A stretch of DNA of 32,273 nucleotides from JAQTTT01 sp964565435 (GCA_964565435.1 CAZMEY010000002.1:1-32273), one strand, 5' to 3'. Counted from the first letter of the stretch, positions 13,652 to 20,830 are shown. Translations and numbers: made by a program. Notes: generated from the letters alone by a model not told the origin.

Positions 13652-14502
13652 GCATTAATCAAATCAAGTATTGTTTCCAATTTTTGCTTTCTTTCAGCGA
13701 ATTTTTCCTTTAATTCGGTGTAAGTTTTTTCGGTTATATCTTTGCTTGCGAGCCTTGAATCCAAGTTGTTTGAATCATGCTCCAATTGGTTGATTTCTTT
13801 TATTATTTTTACATCCAAATTTTTTGAGTTTCTTGGCAAATCAAGCAATGACTCCCCTTCTTCCGCCTTTGATTTAACATATTTTGTGCTTATTAGGCTG
13901 AATACTTGGGTTATTTCATTGTCCAATTTTGACCTTAGAATCTTGCTGCTTGATTCGCCGCTTAAGATTATTTTGAAATCGCTGGTTTTGCTTTCAATAT
14001 TGTATATTCCGCTGGATTTAAACCAAATGTTTATTGTGTCAAATTTCCTTGTAATAAATATCAATGCTGAAAGAATAAATAATATTGCTCCAAGAGCCAA
14101 TATGTATGATTCATTTATTGACATGCTCAATATTGTTTCAAGGTAGTCAGTTATGAAATAAGAGATGAATGACAATATTGACAAAACAAGCAGGGGCTTC
14201 CAAATGATTGGGAATCTTGAGCCAGTCTGCACTTTTTTTTGCGCATGAAGCACTGCCCTTAAGGGCTTTAGCCTTCCTGCTTGAAAGATGTTTTCAAACT
14301 CTGAATCCTCAAACCTTGCGAATTTGTTGATTGTTATATCATAATCCATTGCTTCCAATAGTTCAAGCACTTGGGTTCTTAATAATTCAGGGTCTTGACC
14401 CCTAATATTTAATTCATGGAATACTTCATGGTTTTCCATTTTTTTGGTTTCAAAATTTTTCTCCATTTTCTCGGTAATGGTTTTTTGGCCGAAGATATTC
14501 AT
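13648..14502 (-). CDS. Two-span membrane protein with SHOCT-like C-terminus
   Basis: Unrecognised 284-residue protein. Residues 1-98 are soluble and charged, with a small alpha/beta-looking part (36-92). Two transmembrane helices lie at about 100-120 and 131-151, joined by a short loop, so most of the chain would be cytoplasmic. The soluble domain after 155 ends with a coiled coil, and 248-275 (RLASKDITEKTYTELKEKF) matches the SHOCT pattern of short C-terminal helices seen in many membrane proteins. ATG 14502 begins MNIFGQKTIT. The gene is followed with a four-base overlap by the single-span exported protein. Function is unknown. Confidence 0.82.
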   Translation of the reverse strand: MNIFGQKTITEKMEKNFETKKMENHEVFHELNIRGQDPELLRTQVLELLEAMDYDITINKFARFEDSEFENIFQAGRLKPLRAVLHAQKKVQTGSRFPIIWKPLLVLSILSFISYFITDYLETILSMSINESYILALGAILFILSALIFITRKFDTINIWFKSSGIYNIESKTSDFKIILSGESSSKILRSKLDNEITQVFSLISTKYVKSKAEEGESLLDLPRNSKNLDVKIIKEINQLEHDSNNLDSRLASKDITEKTYTELKEKFAERKQKLETILDLINA

Positions 14503-14552
14503 GTTAAATTAATAGCATTTAACTATATAAAAACCTTTTTTTTTAATTGGAT

Positions 14553-14867
14553 TCAATCCGTTGATGTCCCTATGATTGATTTGCAATAAGCAATCATTGA
14601 ATCCAGCTGACTCAGGGTTTTTTCGTAGTTTATCGGGATTAATGAATCATCGGAAAAATTGGAGGTTTTATCCTTAAGGTATTTTTTGTCAATGCAAAAA
14701 AATGTTTGAGCAAAGCTTTTTTTATATAAAGTGTTGATTTCGGGGATTATTATTCTCCTGCTGTTAAACAAGGAAATATATTCTCGCGCATAAAACCTTG
14801 CAGATTTGGGGTCTTCATTTTTTAATCTTTCTAATTCAGATATTGTTTCATTAAACACTGAAGCCAT
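14553..14867 (-). CDS. Unknown small protein
   Basis: A 104-residue soluble protein with no recognised family. The N-terminal half is helical (ETISELERLKNEDPKSARFYAREYISLF), and two Cys occur (Cys57 and Cys94). It ends YCKSIIGTSTD. ATG 14867 has a TATA-like TTTTTTAAAAAG about 24 nt upstream, so it probably has its own promoter. It lies between the rRNA dimethyltransferase gene and the membrane-protein pair, all on the minus strand. Codon use matches its neighbours, so I take it as real. Confidence 0.68.
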   Translation of the reverse strand: MASVFNETISELERLKNEDPKSARFYAREYISLFNSRRIIIPEINTLYKKSFAQTFFCIDKKYLKDKTSNFSDDSLIPINYEKTLSQLDSMIAYCKSIIGTSTD

Positions 14868-14917
14868 GGATTAATAGTCAAATAATTCTTTTTAAAAAAT
14901 TATCTTTTTTATTATAT

Positions 14918-15658
14918 TTAATTTTTGCTGAAATTTTCGTATTCTTTTATCAATTCAGGCATTGTGAGGCTTACAACTTTTTTCTCAGAGCAATTTTCCA
15001 CTTTGCCTTTTAGCTTTCTTTTGTCCAACTCAGCGCTCCATTCCCTTCTTCCGCAAATAAGGGCATTTTTGACGCTTTTGTTCTTGAATTCAAAGAGGGT
15101 TTTTATGAATTTGAAGAATCCCTCGTCATAATCATTTCCTGTCGGCAAAAATTCAACCAGGGCGCTGTCAACTTTTGGCACAGGGCAAAAAGAATTCCTT
15201 GAAATTATTAATTTGATCTTGGGTATTGATAGATAATTTGCGAGTATTGTCAGCCTTGAGTAATCCTTTGATCCCGGCTTTGCAACCAATCTTTCTGCGA
15301 ACTCTTTTTGGTAAAGGATTACGCATCTTTTTTTTTCTTTCAATATTTTTTCCGTTATTTTGCCGCTGATATAATATGGAATGTTTCCTGCAATTATTGT
15401 TGCATCTTTTGGTATCTCTGATTTTAATATATCTTTATTTATCACTTCAATCCCTAAGCTGGATAAGTAAGGAATAAGGGTTTTGTCTATTTCGCAGGCA
15501 ATCACTTTTTTGGCGTCTTTTGCCAAATATTTTGTCAATGCCCCTTTTCCAGGGCCTATTTCAAAAACAGTGTCATTTTTGCTAGGATTTATTATTTGGG
15601 CTATTTTTTGCAAAGTGTTTTCGTCTTTTAAAAACACTTGCCCTAATTTCGGCTTCAA
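14918..15658 (-). CDS. rsmA: rRNA adenine N6,N6-dimethyltransferase (KsgA/Dim1)
   Basis: Class I SAM methyltransferase that dimethylates the two adjacent adenines near the 3' end of 16S rRNA during late small-subunit assembly. Motifs: LGQVFLKDEN (5-14), the SAM loop FEIGPGKGALT (32-42), the acidic ACEIDKTL (54-61), catalytic GNIPYYIS (91-98) and FCPVPKVDSALV near 160. The 246 residues are slightly shorter than many homologues, mainly in the C-terminal helical domain. In many archaea this gene follows DUF655 on the same strand; here it is 2 kb away and inverted. Its start overlaps the stop of the THUMP-containing gene by four bases. Confidence 0.96.
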   Translation of the reverse strand: MKPKLGQVFLKDENTLQKIAQIINPSKNDTVFEIGPGKGALTKYLAKDAKKVIACEIDKTLIPYLSSLGIEVINKDILKSEIPKDATIIAGNIPYYISGKITEKILKEKKRCVILYQKEFAERLVAKPGSKDYSRLTILANYLSIPKIKLIISRNSFCPVPKVDSALVEFLPTGNDYDEGFFKFIKTLFEFKNKSVKNALICGRREWSAELDKRKLKGKVENCSEKKVVSLTMPELIKEYENFSKN

Positions 15659-16632
15659 TTTCTCACCAGTTTAATCATTGAGCCTGATTCAAGCTTCAAT
15701 TGCTTTTCTATTTTGAAGCCGAACTCTTCAAATTTTCCTGTTATATCCTGATAGGTTATAATTGCTACAACGGATTTTTTTGCCATTATATAATCCAATT
15801 GGAAGAATAATTTTTCAATGTCTGCTTTTTTGGGCAGCACTGATGCAAAGTAGTCAATGTTTCCTTCTTTTAGGGTGTAATCTATGTCATTTAATGTGCT
15901 GAAGCCGAAGTCAATGAATTTGAAGGTTTTTGACAATTTCGCATTTTGCTTGCAGTATTTCAAATCAGTCATTGAGTCAGAGTAGCATAATATCTTGTTT
16001 TTTAAGGGCTTGACTTTTGGCTCAGGCATTTCAAAGAGGAAATCTTTGGAATTAAAATAGGCTGGCCCGACTTTCAACAGTTTCAGGCAGCATTCTATTG
16101 CAACGCATCCTTCATGGCTGAAAGCGTCCAATAGCTTTCCATTATCCTTATACCCTGAGTAATCAATCAATGCTTTGCAGTAATCTGCTGAGATGAATTC
16201 TGTATTGCTGGATAAGTATCCCCTTTTTGAAAGGTTCTGCGCCCCGGGAATGTCAATATAGCAGTAATATTTTTCACCTATTTTTTCAGCAATGAATGTC
16301 TTGTCTGGCTCGTTTAAGCTTACTTTTGCCCCTGTTTGGTCCTTTATTATCTGCCCCAAATCTATGCACACTTTTATGTCAGGGCATTTCACTTTGAATG
16401 ATTCCGAGGGATTCAAATGCTTTTTGGCGTCAATCTTTGCCTCTTTAGAATCGGAAAATATTGCTAAGCAATCGCTTATTTTGTCAATTATAAATGAATT
16501 GATTATTAATTTTTCTGCATCGCAATCAGCAAGGATTCTTGAATCATCAAGCAATTCAGCGCTTTTGCAAAGGCTTAGCGCTTCCTCTTTGGCAAAATCT
16601 TTCAAATCTTTTTTGAACCATGCGATTAACAT
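15655..16632 (-). CDS. THUMP-type RNA methyltransferase homologue with degenerate catalytic motifs
   Basis: Similar in plan to the archaeal THUMP plus Rossmann methyltransferases (Trm11/Trm14 type) that make N2-methylguanosine in tRNA. The THUMP part is about 30-135, ending with the family's linker NLSKRGYLSSN (133-143). The methyltransferase part starts near 160. Where relatives have a D-P-x-C-G-x-G-T SAM loop, this protein has DAFSHEGC (169-176), and where they have catalytic N-P-P-Y it has SVLPKK (264-269). Both key motifs are thus altered, so I expect it to bind RNA but perhaps not methylate. 325 residues, uninterrupted, with a normal start (MLIAWFKKDL), so not a pseudogene. It overlaps rsmA by four bases, suggesting a role in rRNA or tRNA maturation. 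Confidence 0.72.
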   Translation of the reverse strand: MLIAWFKKDLKDFAKEEALSLCKSAELLDDSRILADCDAEKLIINSFIIDKISDCLAIFSDSKEAKIDAKKHLNPSESFKVKCPDIKVCIDLGQIIKDQTGAKVSLNEPDKTFIAEKIGEKYYCYIDIPGAQNLSKRGYLSSNTEFISADYCKALIDYSGYKDNGKLLDAFSHEGCVAIECCLKLLKVGPAYFNSKDFLFEMPEPKVKPLKNKILCYSDSMTDLKYCKQNAKLSKTFKFIDFGFSTLNDIDYTLKEGNIDYFASVLPKKADIEKLFFQLDYIMAKKSVVAIITYQDITGKFEEFGFKIEKQLKLESGSMIKLVRN

Positions 16633-16667
16633 AATTTTATAAAAGAGTGCCTATTTTTTTAATATTT

Positions 16668-17225
16668 ATGCATTTGGAGAATAATAGGAAGATTTTCCAC
16701 ATAATACTTGGCATTGTGCTGTCCATTTTGATATTTAATATTAGAAAGGTTTACTTGGTCAGCGTTTTTACATTTTTTATATGCTTGGGTGCAATAATCC
16801 GGCTTTTTTTGCTTAAAGGCAAAAAAATTCCAATAATTGAAAGGTTTTTGGCTATTTTTGGAAGATATATGGAGTTTGGACTGGGTGCCATGAATTTTTT
16901 TATAGGTGTTTTATTATCATTGATTTTTCCTTTTCCAAGGGAGTTTTCAGCAATAAGCGTTTTGATTCTGGGGGTAAGCGATGGCTTGGCGACAATTATT
17001 GGAATTAAATCAAAATACAAGATTTACAAGAATAAAACCCTTAATGGCACTTTGGCCTTTTTTACTACAAGCTATATAATCCTAATTATTGGCATGAACT
17101 CAATAATCTCATCTTTGGGTGTTGCGCTTGTCCTTACTTTGCTTGAACTATTCAGCCCCATTGATGACAACTTGCTTATACCTATTGGAGGGACAATGCT
17201 CATCTCACTGGTAAAATTGATTTAA
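16668..17225 (+). CDS. CTP-dependent lipid kinase-like membrane protein (DGK1/SEC59 family), copy 1
   Basis: Multi-span protein of the diacylglycerol/dolichol/phytol kinase family, which uses CTP to phosphorylate isoprenoid alcohols or lipids. Marks are RKIFHIILG near the N-terminus, LILGVSDGLATIIGI followed by YKIYKNKTLNGTLAFF, and the late ELFSPIDDNLLIPIGG. About six hydrophobic helices are visible. I start at ATG 16668 (MHLENNRKIFH, 185 residues) rather than GTG 16647, because a TATA-like TTTTATAAAA at 16635-16644 is about 25 nt upstream of that ATG. In an archaeon likely substrates are polyprenols or geranylgeraniol for ether lipids or glycan carriers, which is inference. Confidence 0.8.
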   Translation: MHLENNRKIFHIILGIVLSILIFNIRKVYLVSVFTFFICLGAIIRLFLLKGKKIPIIERFLAIFGRYMEFGLGAMNFFIGVLLSLIFPFPREFSAISVLILGVSDGLATIIGIKSKYKIYKNKTLNGTLAFFTTSYIILIIGMNSIISSLGVALVLTLLELFSPIDDNLLIPIGGTMLISLVKLI

Positions 17226-17286
17226 TAATTTCGCTTTTTTCTAAAAAAGGTTTAAAAAGAATGGATTGATTCTTTGGCAATTAATA

Positions 17287-17847
17287 ATGAAAATCAATTT
17301 TGTTGAGGTTAAAAGAAAGCTTTGGCACATTGCTTGGGGCGTGCTTTTCTATCTTATTATTTCATTCCATAAAGATGTTTGGGGCTATCAATTGACTATT
17401 GGAGGCTTTGTTTTTGTAGGCATTGCAGTATTAATATTAAGAAAAAAAGGGATAAAAATAGAATGGGTTGATTATTTAATTGAAAAGATTGGCAGGAAAG
17501 GCGAAGGCATTGAGGCCTCTTTTTATTATGTTTTAAGCATATTCATTTCAAGTCTTTTTTTTGAGCAAAATATTGTTGCTCTTTCAGCATTGGTTTTGGG
17601 CGTTTGCGATGGAGTTGCCACAATTTTTGGGATTCATGGAAAGAACAGGATTTATAGGAAAAAAACCCTTGAAGGTTCAGGAGCATTCTTTATCTCCTGC
17701 TTTTTGATAGTTTATTTATCAGGTTTTGGCAAGCTTGCCGCGTTAATCACTGCAGCAGCCCTTTCAATGATTGAATTATTCACTGACATAAATGATAATC
17801 TTATAATTCCTCCAGCGTTTTCAATAATAATCAGCTTGCTTGCATAA
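17287..17847 (+). CDS. CTP-dependent lipid kinase-like membrane protein (DGK1/SEC59 family), copy 2
   Basis: Tandem paralogue of the preceding gene. It keeps RKLWHIAWGV at the N-terminus, LVLGVCDGVATIFGI, RIYRKKTLEGSGAFF and ELFTDINDNLIIPP near the end, all in the same order, with about six hydrophobic helices. I start at ATG 17287 (MKINFVEVKRKLWH, 186 residues); the frame extends upstream to a TTG, but a TATA-like TTTAAAAAG about 30 nt before this ATG favours the shorter form. Two adjacent but clearly diverged copies suggest two substrates, for example dolichol-type and phytol/geranylgeraniol-type alcohols. The 3' end overlaps the convergent Dph2-like gene by 27 bases. Confidence 0.8.
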   Translation: MKINFVEVKRKLWHIAWGVLFYLIISFHKDVWGYQLTIGGFVFVGIAVLILRKKGIKIEWVDYLIEKIGRKGEGIEASFYYVLSIFISSLFFEQNIVALSALVLGVCDGVATIFGIHGKNRIYRKKTLEGSGAFFISCFLIVYLSGFGKLAALITAAALSMIELFTDINDNLIIPPAFSIIISLLA

Positions 17848-18447
17848 TTCAATGTTTATTATTGGAATGCTAAATTTTGAATAATCATCCAGCCCCAGCC
17901 TTGGGCAGGCAGTGTTTATCAACAGGTCAAGCCCTGAATAATTCAAAAACTCGTCAGGATTAATGGTTTCGCTGAAAAATAGATAAATTTTTTTTCCCAA
18001 TGATTCCAGCTTTTTTTTCAATCTCTCAGCTTCCTTGATTCTTTCTTGCCCGGGCTTTGAGCTCACAATTATCCCTATTATATTCGCGGATTTAAGCCTT
18101 TCAATGCCCATCAATTCGCGGACAAGGAATTTTTTTATATCTTGCCCAGTTATCTCTTTCATTGACAAATCTTTTGGGTTAAGTACAAAGACTTCCTTGC
18201 CAATATTTTGCTTTTTAATCATTAATGCGTGAAAAACCCCGTCACCCACAAATATTATCTTGTCCCCTAAAAAGTTTTGGGGCATTTTTGCGCTGCACCC
18301 GAGAACCATCTTTGAATTGGATAATCCTTTGAAAATATTTGAATATTGAGCAGTATAAGCTATAAATGAGCCTTTTTGCTTTTCCAAAAAATCCTTTATT
18401 TTTTCTGCGTCAATTTCAAATCTTACAGGCTCATATATTATTTTCAT
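17821..18447 (-). CDS. dph2: Dph2-like diphthamide synthesis protein lacking the N-terminal domain
   Basis: Matches the second and third domains of archaeal Dph2, the radical enzyme that transfers a 3-amino-3-carboxypropyl group from SAM to a His of EF2. Clear family elements are VLGCSAK (Cys51), FVGDGVFHAL (67-75) with a following VFVLNPKDL, and INTACPRLGLDD (Cys181) near the C-terminus. Normal Dph2 is about 330 residues with three Cys, one per domain, binding the 4Fe-4S cluster. This protein has 208 residues and begins where domain 2 should start, so domain 1 and its Cys are absent. ATG 18447 lies in a symmetric promoter, so it is not an artefact of a missed upstream exon or frame: the upstream bases hold only the divergent promoter and gene. 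Confidence 0.8.
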   Translation of the reverse strand: MKIIYEPVRFEIDAEKIKDFLEKQKGSFIAYTAQYSNIFKGLSNSKMVLGCSAKMPQNFLGDKIIFVGDGVFHALMIKKQNIGKEVFVLNPKDLSMKEITGQDIKKFLVRELMGIERLKSANIIGIIVSSKPGQERIKEAERLKKKLESLGKKIYLFFSETINPDEFLNYSGLDLLINTACPRLGLDDYSKFSIPIINIELCKQADYY

Positions 18448-18486
18448 AAATATTTTAAAGCATCAGCGCTATTTAAAATATTTATG
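18445..18486. promoter_or_regulatory. Symmetric divergent leaderless promoter
   Basis: CATAAATATTTTAAA at 18445-18459 and its exact reverse complement at 18472-18486 flank a 12-base centre. Each outer end is the ATG of a divergent gene (dph2 at 18447, the 69-residue gene at 18484), and each gene's TATA-like box lies in the arm next to the other gene's start. The two starts are 36 bases apart. Confidence 0.65.
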
Positions 18487-18693
18487 AATGAAGAAGAATC
18501 CCAAATTTCCGGGAATTATTCTGGGGAAGCCGATTCCAAAGAGCCTGAAACTGTTGCGCCATTGCCTGAGGATTTAAGGGTTGGCAAAAAAAAGCTTGAC
18601 ATTACTGATATTATAAATCTTGCTTCATATACCACTTTAGGAATTGCAGGGATATTTTTATTAATACTGTTCTTATTGGGATTTTTAAGATGA
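18484..18693 (+). CDS. Small tail-anchored membrane protein
   Basis: A 69-residue protein with an acidic N-terminal half (MNEEESQISGNYSGEA, then a Pro/Glu segment), a short basic patch (VGKKKLDITDII) and one C-terminal transmembrane helix (about 47-67, TTLGIAGIFLLILFLLGFL), so the N-terminus is probably cytoplasmic. ATG 18484 is the natural start because it lies at the edge of the symmetric promoter; a longer frame from 18376 would run through that promoter and the dph2 start. Its stop overlaps the trmI ATG by four bases, so the two are co-translated. No family recognised; the hydrophobic anchor and operon position are the only clues. Confidence 0.78.
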   Translation: MNEEESQISGNYSGEADSKEPETVAPLPEDLRVGKKKLDITDIINLASYTTLGIAGIFLLILFLLGFLR

Positions 18694-19421
18694 AACTATT
18701 AATTAACAATGATTATAAAAGAGTTTATCCTGACAAATTAAAGGACGACCTGAATATCTCGGCAGGGATAATAAAGAAAAATGATTATAATAAGTTGAAA
18801 GATGGCATTATTAAAACCCATAAAGGCAAAGAATTCATTCTCAAAACTGCCGATTTTAAGGATTTATTAATGAATATTAAGCGCGGCCCGCAGATAATAA
18901 CAGCGAAAGATGCAGGATTCATAGCTTCGCAATTGGGATTGAATGAAAAATCCTTGGCTCTTGACTGCGGAGGAGGAAGCGGCAACGCAACATGCGTTTT
19001 TGCAAACATTGCCAAAAAAGTGGTAAGTGTTGAAAAAAACCCTGAGTTTGCCAAATTAATCGCAAAGAACGCAGAGTTCATGGGATTAAAAAACATTGAA
19101 GTCATAAATAAGGATTTGAATGATTACTCTGGCAAATATTCTTTTGATGCAATTAATCTTGACATGCCCAATCCGTGGGATTATTGCCTAAAAGTCAGCG
19201 AGCTATTAAAGAACGCCGGAAGGCTTGTGATTTATGTCCCTAACACCACCCAATTAACCAAGTCAGAGGAAGAGTTCTCAAAAAAAAGATTTAAATTGGA
19301 GCATGTTTTTGAATTAATATTAAGAGAATGGGATGTCAAAGGCCAAGTGTGCCATCCAAAGTTTGACATGCTGGGGCATACTGGATTTATAATGTGCTTT
19401 AGGAAAATGGAGATTGATTAA
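18690..19421 (+). CDS. trmI: tRNA (adenine-N1)-methyltransferase TrmI
   Basis: SAM-dependent enzyme making m1A at positions 57/58 of tRNA, important for tRNA stability. The N-terminal beta part (about 1-60) has HKGKEFIL, followed by the signature RGPQIITAKDAGFI (65-78). The SAM loop is LDCGGGSGNA (91-100), the acidic residue after strand 2 is in VVSVEKNPE, and the catalytic loop is LDMPNPW (157-163). The end carries REWDVKGQVCHPKFDMLGHTGF, as in archaeal TrmI. The 243 residues are normal. It is followed within three bases by the small Cys-rich gene, so they are probably one transcript. Confidence 0.94.
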   Translation: MKLLINNDYKRVYPDKLKDDLNISAGIIKKNDYNKLKDGIIKTHKGKEFILKTADFKDLLMNIKRGPQIITAKDAGFIASQLGLNEKSLALDCGGGSGNATCVFANIAKKVVSVEKNPEFAKLIAKNAEFMGLKNIEVINKDLNDYSGKYSFDAINLDMPNPWDYCLKVSELLKNAGRLVIYVPNTTQLTKSEEEFSKKRFKLEHVFELILREWDVKGQVCHPKFDMLGHTGFIMCFRKMEID

Positions 19422-19423
19422 AA

Positions 19424-19576
19424 ATGATTGAAGAATGGAAGATTGATTTTGAATTGCTGCAAAAAGTGCTTGAAAACGATGGAAACTGCTTATGCAAACT
19501 TAACACCAAATGCCCCTGCTCAGAATTCATATTCAATAAAAAATGCCACTGCGGAGTATTTTCAAAGAAAGAGTAA
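19424..19576 (+). CDS. Tiny Cys-rich protein resembling ferredoxin:thioredoxin reductase catalytic chain
   Basis: A 50-residue protein with six Cys in three CxC pairs: CLC (22-24), CPC (30-32) and CHC (41-43), then GVFSKKE. The ferredoxin:thioredoxin reductase catalytic chain has CPC, 16 residues, CPC, 8 residues, CHC, with four Cys binding a 4Fe-4S cluster and two forming the redox disulphide. Here the second spacing is exactly 8 and CHCG is kept, while the first spacing is only 5. It could therefore bind the same kind of cluster in a much smaller fold, or be a zinc-binding relative. ATG 19424 follows the trmI stop by two bases. Too short for routine ORF listing. Confidence 0.7.
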   Translation: MIEEWKIDFELLQKVLENDGNCLCKLNTKCPCSEFIFNKKCHCGVFSKKE

Positions 19577-19608
19577 TATTTAAAAAATGATTTGTTTCTG
19601 GATTATTT

Positions 19609-20259
19609 ATGATTAAATTAAATATCAGTCCATTAAAGCAGCAATATGGCAATTCCTGCGTTATTGCCTGTGCAAGGATGATTCACGGATTTTATAATCC
19701 TAATTTAATGGAGATGATTAATAAGGATGGAGCTGAATGGTTTTATGCCAGCGCTCTTCTTGGCAAAATAAAAGACAAAGGATTCATGACGGATTATTTT
19801 GCAAAAAAATCATCCAATAAAGAGCTATATAATTATTTTGCTAACAGCCTCAAATATATTTCAAAAAAAAGCATGAATGAATTATCAGTTGATGAATATG
19901 TAAATATGGCAAAAGGGGAATATGAATTGGAGATACTGCTTCAGCAAATATTGGGCAATTCTGAAATCATTGTTGGCAATACAAAAAGCTTTGAAGATTG
20001 TAAAAATGCAGGGAATTATTTTGAAAATTACATTTTTGCTGTTAAAGCAACAAGAGAAGAACAAAAAAAAGTATGCCCTGCAATAATTGATACTTATTAT
20101 TATGGATTGCCTCATGCAATGGTTTTTGCAGGAATAAATGAAAAAAATATTATTTGCAATGACCCTTATTCTGGAAAAGAAATAAATATCCCCATTTTAG
20201 ACATTATTGAGAAAAAAATGGGAATAACTCCCATATACCATAAAAATTTAATATATTAA
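19609..20259 (+). CDS. C39-like cysteine-peptidase-fold protein
   Basis: A 216-residue protein with the papain-type arrangement of C39-like domains: Gln11 and Cys17 in LKQQYGNSCVIACARM, then His169 in YYGLPHAMVFAGI and Asp185 in ICNDPYSGK. Spacing Gln-x5-Cys fits the oxyanion-hole Gln, and the His/Asp strands follow the usual order, so activity is plausible. No signal peptide, transporter or other domain is attached, unlike C39 domains fused to bacteriocin exporters. It would act in the cytoplasm unless exported by another route. ATG 19609 follows TATA-like TATTTAAAAAATG by about 25 nt. The next gene encodes a pilin-like protein, but there is no evidence that this is its processing enzyme, since pilins use an aspartic prepilin peptidase. 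Confidence 0.75.
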   Translation: MIKLNISPLKQQYGNSCVIACARMIHGFYNPNLMEMINKDGAEWFYASALLGKIKDKGFMTDYFAKKSSNKELYNYFANSLKYISKKSMNELSVDEYVNMAKGEYELEILLQQILGNSEIIVGNTKSFEDCKNAGNYFENYIFAVKATREEQKKVCPAIIDTYYYGLPHAMVFAGINEKNIICNDPYSGKEINIPILDIIEKKMGITPIYHKNLIY

Positions 20260-20310
20260 AAAAAAATTAGGGAATAATATTTATAAATCATCAAATGCTC
20301 ATTATTTGAT

Positions 20311-20787
20311 ATGAAGAAAGCAATAACTCCGGTAATAGCTATTATTCTTCTTATCATGCTGACAATTGCAGTAGCTGCAACAGCATGGTATTGGGTTAAT
20401 GGTTTGCAATCAAATTTGGAGTCAAGCTCAGCATCAGGAATTGATCAAGTAACTGAAATGGGACAAGTGCAATACAGCATTGAAAGGCTTGTTTGCAATG
20501 TTTCAGAAGAAGGAAACATATCAATTACTATGATAAACAATGGAAGATCAGACATTTCATCAACAGAGCTTTTTGTAATAAAAGTCTATGATTTGTCAAA
20601 TGTGCAGCTTGGCAATCCAATAATGAAAAGCTTGCCTGAAACAATGCAGATAAGCGGATTAGAAAAACTACAAACAATAACTTTCCTTTCAAGTGAATTT
20701 CCTTCAATGGTTGCAGGAAGCAGATACAAAGTGGAAGTTGATTTGAACTCAATAAAGCAATCCGATTACTGTGACGCGTCAGAATAA
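20311..20787 (+). CDS. Archaeal type IV pilin-like protein
   Basis: A 158-residue protein starting MKKAITPVIAIILLIM, the class III signal pattern of archaeal pilins: a short basic leader, cleavage expected after Ala4 by the prepilin peptidase (EppA/PibD type), then the hydrophobic assembly helix (5-30). The rest is a beta-rich Ser/Asn/Glu head with two Cys (near 62 and near the end, SDYCDASE) that might form a disulphide, and N-x-S/T sequons such as Asn64 and Asn69. No assembly ATPase or platform gene is nearby, so it is probably assembled by machinery encoded elsewhere. A good TATA-like ATTTATAAATC about 25-35 nt upstream of ATG 20311 and T-tracts downstream suggest a single-gene, well-expressed transcript. 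Confidence 0.88.
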   Translation: MKKAITPVIAIILLIMLTIAVAATAWYWVNGLQSNLESSSASGIDQVTEMGQVQYSIERLVCNVSEEGNISITMINNGRSDISSTELFVIKVYDLSNVQLGNPIMKSLPETMQISGLEKLQTITFLSSEFPSMVAGSRYKVEVDLNSIKQSDYCDASE

Positions 20788-20801
20788 TATGCTAATTTAA
20801 G

Positions 20802-20830
20802 ATTTTTAATTTTTTTTTAACTTTTTTTTA
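20802..20830 (+). terminator. Poly-T termination tracts after the pilin gene
   Basis: Three T-runs (five, ten and eight T) within 28 bases, starting about 15 bases after the pilin stop. Archaeal RNA polymerase terminates at such oligo-T stretches without a hairpin. Confidence 0.6.

Noticed and set aside
16647..16667. GTG start giving seven extra residues to the first lipid kinase-like protein
   Set aside because: The TATA-like box at 16635-16644 would be too close to GTG 16647; ATG 16668 is at the usual leaderless distance and leads directly to the conserved RKIFH element.
18376..18483. Longer frame upstream of the 69-residue membrane protein
   Set aside because: It would run through the dph2 start and the symmetric promoter; the extra residues have no coding character.
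19609..20787. C39-like protein as processing peptidase for the adjacent pilin
   Set aside because: Archaeal pilins are cut by an aspartic membrane peptidase; the pilin leader has no double-glycine site and the two genes have separate promoter signals.
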